Assembly (NCBI GenBank): GCA_945861305.1 | Contig: CAMATW010000018.1 | Span: 1 to 51,360, forward strand | DNA length: 51,360 nucleotides | Source of the DNA: Bordetella parapertussis | GTDB lineage: Bacteria; Pseudomonadota; Gammaproteobacteria; Burkholderiales; Burkholderiaceae_C | Reading direction: 5' to 3' | In this document: positions 46,537 to 51,360 of the stretch, piece after piece | How the letters are laid out: every line of letters starts with the position of its first letter | Position numbering within the stretch: position 1 is the first letter of the stretch | Notes under the pieces: model-generated | The model's database searches: none | Seen by the model: only the letters and a program-made list of their open reading frames with translations | Told to the model about the DNA's origin: nothing | Made by a program: the position numbers and the translations under genes

Positions 46537-47747
46537 ACATCGGATCTACCCTTTGCTAACCGATGTATGACTTGTTGACCTGACTCAGCCACTTTTTGCA
46601 TGCTGGCTTCCAGCAACGCCATTTCCCTGAGCGACAGAGACAATGCTTGGTACTGGGCTGCCTGCGCCTGCGCTAGCTCTGGAGAAGGTGATGCATTTTG
46701 AACTGCACTGGTGATTGACGAAAAACTGCTTTGTAATTTAGCCAATTGGGCACGCAAAGGAGCAAGCTCTTCGCCTCGCTCAGAGGAATGAGACAAAGTA
46801 TCCAAGGTTTGAACCAATGCTTCAAATGCACCCGCTTCACGAGCAGCAACAATTTGCATTGAGAGGTTTCGTTGACTTTCATTCCAACTGTTTTGAAATG
46901 TATCGTCACGCATTCCGTCTAATTGCTGTTCTAGGTGACGATTGAGAACACCTAGACGAGAGCCCACTGCTACCACCTCGCTGAGAATGCCGTCGAGATC
47001 ATGCACGATTTGCTTAACTCGATCTAAAAAATGATTGATATCTTGCGCCAACTCACCAAATTCATCATTTGAATTGACTTTGGTTCGAGGAGACAAGTTC
47101 ATTACCCCTTTTGCCAATGAAGCGGCTGTTGTGCGAAGAGCCAACAATGGCTCCATGCGAACTTTAAGAAGAAAAAATAGCACGATGGTGTGTATGACAA
47201 TTTTGATACTCAAGGCACTGGCAGTGACGCGAACTTCTTGCCACCAAGCAGCCTCTTTACGAGACAAATAGCTTCTAACTGTCACAGTTCCAAGCACGTC
47301 ACCAACTTTCGCCTTGACATGACAGCCTAGACAAAACTGTTCAGCCTTGACTTGTACGGACGACTCGCTGTTATCCCCTTCGGGCCAGCGCTGTCTTAGT
47401 CCAATAGGATTTAACTTAAAGGTTTGCTTGATAGACTCAACAGTGATTTCTGAGGGGGCAACTGCAATGGATAAACCCAAGCTGTCGTAGTTACGATCCA
47501 AAATGGGATAAACCGTTTGTGCGGCTGTTGGTCCACCAGAGTTGAGCATGATCGATTTAATATCACCAGCCAGTTGCTGAGCAGCCCGCTCAACGCGCTG
47601 GGGTTCATTGCTTTTGAAGTCGTAGACAACCACAGCGTAGCGAATAGCAAGTTCAAGTCCAGCCACCACAATCAATAGCAAGAAAAAGTCTCGAATCATG
47701 TGAAACATGAAGGACTGCTCAAACCTGCCAAAATTTGTTTCTTTCAT
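46533..47747 (-). CDS. Membrane sensor with periplasmic CxxCH heme-binding motif and HAMP domain
   Basis: A 404-aa protein. One N-terminal membrane helix (about 18-40) and a second (about 175-196) flank a periplasmic domain of about 130 residues. That domain resembles the DUF3365/Tll0287-type sensor and carries CLGCH at 139-143, a c-type heme attachment site. A HAMP domain follows (about 200-250), then a long helical coiled-coil region to the C-terminus. No kinase, cyclase or standard chemoreceptor tip is recognisable. It may sense redox or gas ligands and signal through the coiled coil. ATG 47747 has AGGAGC upstream. Overlaps the acyltransferase gene by 4 nt. Confidence 0.75.
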   Translation of the reverse strand: MKETNFGRFEQSFMFHMIRDFFLLLIVVAGLELAIRYAVVVYDFKSNEPQRVERAAQQLAGDIKSIMLNSGGPTAAQTVYPILDRNYDSLGLSIAVAPSEITVESIKQTFKLNPIGLRQRWPEGDNSESSVQVKAEQFCLGCHVKAKVGDVLGTVTVRSYLSRKEAAWWQEVRVTASALSIKIVIHTIVLFFLLKVRMEPLLALRTTAASLAKGVMNLSPRTKVNSNDEFGELAQDINHFLDRVKQIVHDLDGILSEVVAVGSRLGVLNRHLEQQLDGMRDDTFQNSWNESQRNLSMQIVAAREAGAFEALVQTLDTLSHSSERGEELAPLRAQLAKLQSSFSSITSAVQNASPSPELAQAQAAQYQALSLSLREMALLEASMQKVAESGQQVIHRLAKGRSDV

Positions 47748-47792
47748 GGCTGCTCCTGTTAGCCTAGTTGAAATATTAAACTTATTTGGCAA

Positions 47793-48056
47793 TAAGCCTT
47801 GCTTAGGTACTTAATTCCCAGCTAAATTGCTTTAAATTGTTCATTCGTTAATTTTTTATACATACTGAATAATTACCTCGTTGGTAGTAGATTGATTGAA
47901 TCCCAGTACATACTAAAGACGCTAGAAAGGCTTATGCAGAATCTACTTTGAACATAGTATTTTAAAAATAACTATAAAATTCCTATGACCAATGCAGCAA
48001 AACCATAACAAAACTTATTCAACCATAATTTTTTACTCTTTAAACGAATACCCTCT
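47793..48056. other. AT-rich intergenic region
   Basis: 264 bp, AT-rich, between the divergent sensor gene and the TIGR03643-like fragment. It must hold the sensor-acyltransferase promoter; several TA-rich hexamers occur but no convincing -35/-10 pair was found. No gene was seen. Confidence 0.3.
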
Positions 48057-48167
48057 ATGTCAGTCAGCAAGTTAATTAAACACAAGACTCTGACTGAAGG
48101 CGACATTTCTCATGTGATTCAAATGGCCTGGTTGTGGAAATGTGTACATCCCTGCTTCATTCATTAA
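48057..48167 (+). pseudogene. 5' fragment of a TIGR03643/DUF2805-like gene, interrupted by a repeat
   Basis: The first 25 codons (MSVSKLIKHKTLTEGDISHV then IQMAW) match the start of the small TIGR03643 (DUF2805) family, in which EMAW is normally followed by an acidic residue and the rest of a roughly 70-residue protein. Here, directly after the TGG codon for Trp, the frame enters the 115-bp duplicated fragment and stops after 11 foreign residues. The downstream half of the family domain is absent. Assignment rests on a short match. Confidence 0.5.
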
Positions 48168-48242
48168 AGAACTTGACTTTTCAAATTCAGATCTTATCGA
48201 TACCAATTTACAAGCAATTTTCCACCTCAGCAAGTATGGGAC
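48128..48242 (+). repeat. 115-bp duplicated gene fragment, copy 2
   Basis: Counterpart of 41259-41373 (8 differences, no gaps). The shared protein frame continues here beyond the repeat as LAAAYEIQTVTRPMTWFEKL and stops at 48351, so copy 2 keeps a longer 3' part of the source gene. Confidence 0.85.
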
Positions 48243-48351
48243 TGATCGTTTAGCAGCAGCCTACGAAATACAAACCGTTACAAGACCTATGACATGGTTT
48301 GAAAAATTGGAGAAATGCCAAAGTGCAAATTTACTGTGTCAAAACAAATAA
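48142..48351 (+). pseudogene. Gene 3' fragment of unknown family containing the repeat
   Basis: An open frame of about 70 codons (IPASFIKELDFSNSDLIDTN ... FHLSKYGTDRLAAAYE ... NLLCQNK). It lacks a convincing start or Shine-Dalgarno and begins inside the duplicated fragment. The 5' portion of the source gene seems missing. It overlaps the end of the convergent cyoE by 13 nt. Family not recognised. Confidence 0.4.
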
Positions 48352-49235
48352 TGATCTATCAGCATGGCTGAGAATAGCAAGCTCAAATGAACAAGAGAAA
48401 ATTTGAAAGTTTGACGCGCCTGCTCGTCCGAATATTGCCGCCAGAGCTTGAATGCATGACCCACAAAAACCAGACATAAAGCCAAGGCTGCTAAAAGATA
48501 TAGCCAAGAACTCATGCCGTAAACGAAAGGCATTAAACAAGCAGCCAACAAAATTATGGTGTAGAGCAGGATTTGCAGACAAGTAAAGCTGATTCCATGA
48601 GTCACAGGCAACATAGGTAGTCCCGACTTCCTATATTCCTCAACCCGGTAAAGTGCTAACGCCCAAAAATGAGGTGGCGTCCACAAGAAAATAATAAGAA
48701 AAAGTAGAAGCGCTTCGGGTCCCACCTGATTCGTCATGGCCGCCCATCCAAGCACCGGAGGCATTGCACCAGACGAGCCTCCAATCACTATGTTTTGCGG
48801 CGTCAGTGGCTTTAAGATAACAGTGTAAATAACCGCATATCCCAAAAATGTACCCAAGGTAAGCCACATGGTTAGGGGATTGATCCAGAAATACAGCAGA
48901 GCCGATCCAGCTGCGCAGAGCGCAAAGGAAAAAAGCAAAGTAATTAAGCTGTCAACTTGACCTTGCGCTGTGGGTCGCCAAGAGGTTCTTTTCATCTTGG
49001 CATCAATTTCTTTTTCAACCAAGCAGTTTATGGCTGCGGCAGACCCGGCAACCAACCAGATGCCTACGCAGGCTAATAGGGCATGTTGGATTTCGCTAAA
49101 AGTTGGTGTACTGGGTACAGCCATCACCATGCCTATGAGGGCGCAAAAGACAATCAGTTGTACCACTCTAGGCTTGGTAAGCGCATAAAGTTGAACTAGA
49201 ACGGTCAGTGGATTTCGTGAAATGACGGTTTGCAT
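48339..49235 (-). CDS. cyoE: Protoheme IX farnesyltransferase (heme O synthase)
   Basis: Converts heme B to heme O, the precursor of heme A of cytochrome c oxidase. The 298-aa protein is of the UbiA-type prenyltransferase fold with about nine helices. The first aspartate-rich loop reads [18 protein letters not shown], and the second conserved region is [17 protein letters not shown], with [12 protein letters not shown] after it. This identifies CyoE/CtaB. It lies downstream of oxidase subunits on the same strand, as in many betaproteobacteria. Confidence 0.94.
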   Translation of the reverse strand: MQTVISRNPLTVLVQLYALTKPRVVQLIVFCALIGMVMAVPSTPTFSEIQHALLACVGIWLVAGSAAAINCLVEKEIDAKMKRTSWRPTAQGQVDSLITLLFSFALCAAGSALLYFWINPLTMWLTLGTFLGYAVIYTVILKPLTPQNIVIGGSSGAMPPVLGWAAMTNQVGPEALLLFLIIFLWTPPHFWALALYRVEEYRKSGLPMLPVTHGISFTCLQILLYTIILLAACLMPFVYGMSSWLYLLAALALCLVFVGHAFKLWRQYSDEQARQTFKFSLVHLSLLFSAMLIDHYLF

Positions 49236-49272
49236 AGTTTAAATTTGATGTGTGTAGACAAAACCTCTTTAC

Positions 49273-49833
49273 CTATGAATGACGAATCATCCCCACTTTG
49301 CCCTGCAGAATCACCAGCCAGTGTGGTGAACCATCTTCCGTTCCTGCCCTTTCCAAATTTGGGTGAAATTTTAAAATTCTTTCTAGAATTTTGGATTGAC
49401 CAAGCTCCAGATCAACGAAAAAAACATGCCGACCTTCAGTTAATATTTTTTCAAATCGAGCAAACTTATAGTTAGGCGTCTGAATCCCAATGAAGCCCCC
49501 CAGCCAAGTGCTAAACCCTAACAGCACGACCGAAAGGAAGATAAATGGCATCCAGCCAGCTGCTGTGCTGACAAGTCCAAAACTAAAGGCCATCAAGAGT
49601 ATCGAACTAGCAATGCCGCTACCTACTGCCGCGCCCAGTAATGACTTGTGCACTATGTCTTGCTTCATGAATGATTGGACTTCGTGCAGGTGCGGATGAT
49701 CTGCCATGCTGGCGTCATCACAGCTCAATAAATGAATCTGAGGAGTGGAAATACCAGAAGCCTCGAGTTGCTCTTCTAAAAGCTCAAAATCGTCTAGAGA
49801 AGTCCCAATAAAATAGTTTCTCATTAGCGTCAT
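49273..49833 (-). CDS. Membrane protein of unknown function in the oxidase cluster
   Basis: A 186-aa protein. A soluble N-terminal part (about 1-60) reads NYFIGTSLDDFELLEEQLE and ends with HPHLHEVQSFMKQDIVH. Two membrane helices at about 65-120 (GAAVGSGIASSILLMAF and FIFLSVVLLGFSTWLGGFIG) follow. A C-terminal soluble part resumes with HVFFVDLELGQSKILERILK. Similar proteins are loosely annotated as NAD/FAD-utilising-like or magnesium-transport-like; none is convincing. GGGGGTG precedes the ATG at 49833. It may accompany oxidase assembly. Confidence 0.65.
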   Translation of the reverse strand: MTLMRNYFIGTSLDDFELLEEQLEASGISTPQIHLLSCDDASMADHPHLHEVQSFMKQDIVHKSLLGAAVGSGIASSILLMAFSFGLVSTAAGWMPFIFLSVVLLGFSTWLGGFIGIQTPNYKFARFEKILTEGRHVFFVDLELGQSKILERILKFHPNLERAGTEDGSPHWLVILQGKVGMIRHS

Positions 49834-49961
49834 AAGACACCCCCAGTTAAAAATAAGCCTTACCTTGATTTGTCTTTACCTTGGCTACGGTAAACCTGAG
49901 CACTATCTCGTGTAAGTGGGCCAGCGCTTGTAGATGCGTTCGTTAAAGCAACTTCTGTAAG

Positions 49962-50159
49962 CTACTCAATGGCAAGCTTTCCAACCGGTTTGATAATGTC
50001 AAGCACAGTTAGTCCATTGCTTAGCAAACCTTCTCGGCTTTGCAGTACCTGATTTGGCATGCTCTGATGATGTGATATCAGGAGATAGGCAAGCAAGGCA
50101 ACACCCATAAAAAAACCAGAAATTACTACGGTGTGTACAACATATTTTTTCTTTGTCAT
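49962..50159 (-). CDS. Small single-pass membrane protein in the oxidase cluster
   Basis: A 65-aa protein with one membrane helix (residues about 9-28, VVISGFFMGVALLAYLLISH) and a short periplasmic or cytoplasmic tail. A GGAGATT Shine-Dalgarno lies about 7 nt before the ATG, supporting a real gene. It lies 54 nt downstream of coxD. It could be a small oxidase subunit or assembly factor; no family is recognised. Confidence 0.6.
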   Translation of the reverse strand: MTKKKYVVHTVVISGFFMGVALLAYLLISHHQSMPNQVLQSREGLLSNGLTVLDIIKPVGKLAIE

Positions 50160-50213
50160 GGGTGAATCTCCAATTAATGAAAACCAATGAAATAAAATTT
50201 GTACTTGTTTTTT

Positions 50214-50540
50214 TTAAAGTGCACTCTTGAAGAAAAATACCCCACGAGTCAGGAACGTATAGTCCGCCTCTAATGCCCCGATACCTATGAAAGTTAGAAT
50301 TAAAAGAGGCGGCAGCAAAATGGCATAAACAAAGGCCAAGCGCTCCCACATCATGTGCATAAATACGGCAACGATCAAGCCAGCCTTTAACAACATAAAG
50401 ACAATGATCAAGGACCAGCGCAGGTAGCTTTGCACGTGAAAGAAATCAACCATATAAGAGGCTGTGCTTAGTACGAAAAGCAGCAACCATATTTTGAGAT
50501 AGATCCCAATCGGGTGTTGTTGATTTTCTGCTTCAGACAT
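50214..50540 (-). CDS. Cytochrome c oxidase subunit IV (prokaryotic type)
   Basis: A 108-aa protein with three membrane helices, of the COX4_pro family. It has the usual start with HPIGIYLKIWLLLFVLSTAS, then HVQSYLRWSLIIVFMLLKAGLIVAVFMHM, where MLLKAxLVxxxFMHL is the family signature. AGGAGT precedes the ATG. It lies 9 nt after the subunit III gene. A small structural subunit of the terminal oxidase. Confidence 0.88.
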   Translation of the reverse strand: MSEAENQQHPIGIYLKIWLLLFVLSTASYMVDFFHVQSYLRWSLIIVFMLLKAGLIVAVFMHMMWERLAFVYAILLPPLLILTFIGIGALEADYTFLTRGVFFFKSAL

Positions 50541-50549
50541 AAGTACTCC

Positions 50550-51275
50550 TTACCAAAGATAGAAAAACGCAAAAATAAAGACCCAGACCAAGTCCACAAA
50601 GTGCCAGTACAAACCAACAATTTCTATCGTTTCATAGCCACCCCTACGCCCTGTCAGGAAACCAGGGCGTTGGTGTTCTAAATCACCACGCCAGACCTTG
50701 ATGGCAAAGATCACCAGCAAAATGACGCCTATTGAGACATGGGTGCCGTGAAATCCAGTGACCATAAAAAATACGGAACCAAATTGAGCAGCACCCAAAG
50801 GATTGCCCCAAGGTCGAATCCCCTCTTCGGTGATTAACTTTGTCCACTCGAATGCCTGCATACCGACAAATGAAGCCCCCAGTATGGCGGTGATCATCAG
50901 CAAAACAAAGGTGGTTCTTCTATCTTTACGGTAGCCATAATTGACTGCCATGGCCATGGTTCCACTGCTGGTGATGAGAATGAATGTCATCAACGCAATC
51001 AGGATCAAAGGAATGTGCTTGCCACCAATCGTCAAGGCAAATACTTCGCTCGAGTTGGGCCAGGGTTGGGGTGTTGACATTCGCACGGTCATGTACGAAA
51101 TTAAGAAAATACTAAAGATAAAAGTGTCGCTGACCAAAAAAATCCACATCATGGTTTTACCCCATGGAACCTTCTTGAACGACTGTTGATCTGAGGACCA
51201 GTCACTGACAAAGCCCTTCATACCGGGCTCCAAGACGGGCGAGTGAATAGGTATTGTCGAAACAGGGTGTGTCAT
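50550..51275 (-). CDS. coxC: Cytochrome c oxidase (heme-copper oxidase) subunit III
   Basis: Subunit III of the aa3-type terminal oxidase; it stabilises subunit I and the proton uptake path. 241 aa with seven membrane helices. GKTMMWIFLVSDTFIFSIF opens the core, AFEWTKL and GFHGTHVSIGVILLVI are conserved, and YWHFVDLVWVFIFAFFYL closes it. A Shine-Dalgarno GGAAGGACC precedes the ATG at 51275. Upstream subunit I and II genes should lie just beyond the right edge. Confidence 0.93.
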   Translation of the reverse strand: MTHPVSTIPIHSPVLEPGMKGFVSDWSSDQQSFKKVPWGKTMMWIFLVSDTFIFSIFLISYMTVRMSTPQPWPNSSEVFALTIGGKHIPLILIALMTFILITSSGTMAMAVNYGYRKDRRTTFVLLMITAILGASFVGMQAFEWTKLITEEGIRPWGNPLGAAQFGSVFFMVTGFHGTHVSIGVILLVIFAIKVWRGDLEHQRPGFLTGRRGGYETIEIVGLYWHFVDLVWVFIFAFFYLW

Positions 51276-51360
51276 ATCAGGTCCTTCCCTTTATCCCGCA
51301 AATAATCATCAATTCATCCAAGTTGTTCCCAGTGAACAACAAGCCAAAAAGTACAAGCCA

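Noticed and set aside
51277..51360. 3' end of a gene upstream of coxC on the minus strand
   Set aside because: All three minus-strand frames give plausible short C-termini within 84 bases (one ends 1 nt before coxC with GIKGRT), so the true frame cannot be decided without sequence beyond the edge.

Overview
The window reads as a chromosomal segment of a betaproteobacterium, most likely family Comamonadaceae (Limnohabitans/Rhodoferax-like). This is judged from protein similarity recalled from memory: a betaproteobacterial rimP-nusA pair, Yej peptide transporter, FabI, class I PHA synthase with PhaB, tartrate-type dehydrogenase, LldP, paired Liv-type ABC importers and an aa3-type oxidase cluster. 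No rRNA, tRNA, CRISPR array or intact insertion sequence was seen.

Region 1 (1-20.8 kb) is gene-dense housekeeping and carbon metabolism. On the minus strand lie nusA (cut by the window edge) and rimP, preceded by a promoter-like sequence and an intrinsic terminator in the rimP leader. Next is yejABEF, divergent from fabI. Then comes a minus-strand run phaC-phaB-ttuC-por-dusA. Its most striking member is por (8977-9957), a full-length, cyanobacterial-type light-dependent protochlorophyllide oxidoreductase (LPOR), overlapping dusA. Upstream of that run are pgeF and maiA, a NUDIX hydrolase, an acyl-CoA dehydrogenase, L-lactate permease with a secreted cupin, and a lipoprotein/ParA pair.

Region 2 (20.8-33.4 kb) is more accessory. 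It holds an ornithine cyclodeaminase-like reductase, a Baeyer-Villiger-type monooxygenase, a branched-chain-type ABC importer with an SDR embedded between its permease and ATPase genes, a DsbA-fold isomerase with a second SDR, an orphan terminase-small-subunit-like gene, and a TetR regulator followed by a BLUF blue-light sensor. Composition here is AT-richer, especially around 32.1-32.3 kb.

Region 3 (33.6-44.5 kb) has a GC-richer serine hydrolase, a small Cys-rich secreted protein flanked by diverged direct repeats, a second complete Liv-type importer, a membrane fatty-acid hydroxylase/sterol desaturase family protein, a Kef-type antiporter, a VOC protein and the stump of an intradiol dioxygenase.

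Region 4 (44.5-51.4 kb) has an acyltransferase-SGNH protein overlapped by a CxxCH-bearing HAMP sensor, a disrupted TIGR03643-like gene, and the 3' part of a cytochrome c oxidase cluster (subunits III and IV, two unknown membrane proteins, heme O synthase).

The themes are light (LPOR, BLUF), aerobic respiration, storage polymer, and uptake and oxidation of small organic acids, peptides and possibly cyclic ketones. LPOR suggests, but does not prove, that the host makes (bacterio)chlorophyll. Traces of sequence turnover are a palindromic repeat that forms gene 3' ends, a 52-bp palindromic element, a 115-bp duplicated gene fragment and several gene stumps.
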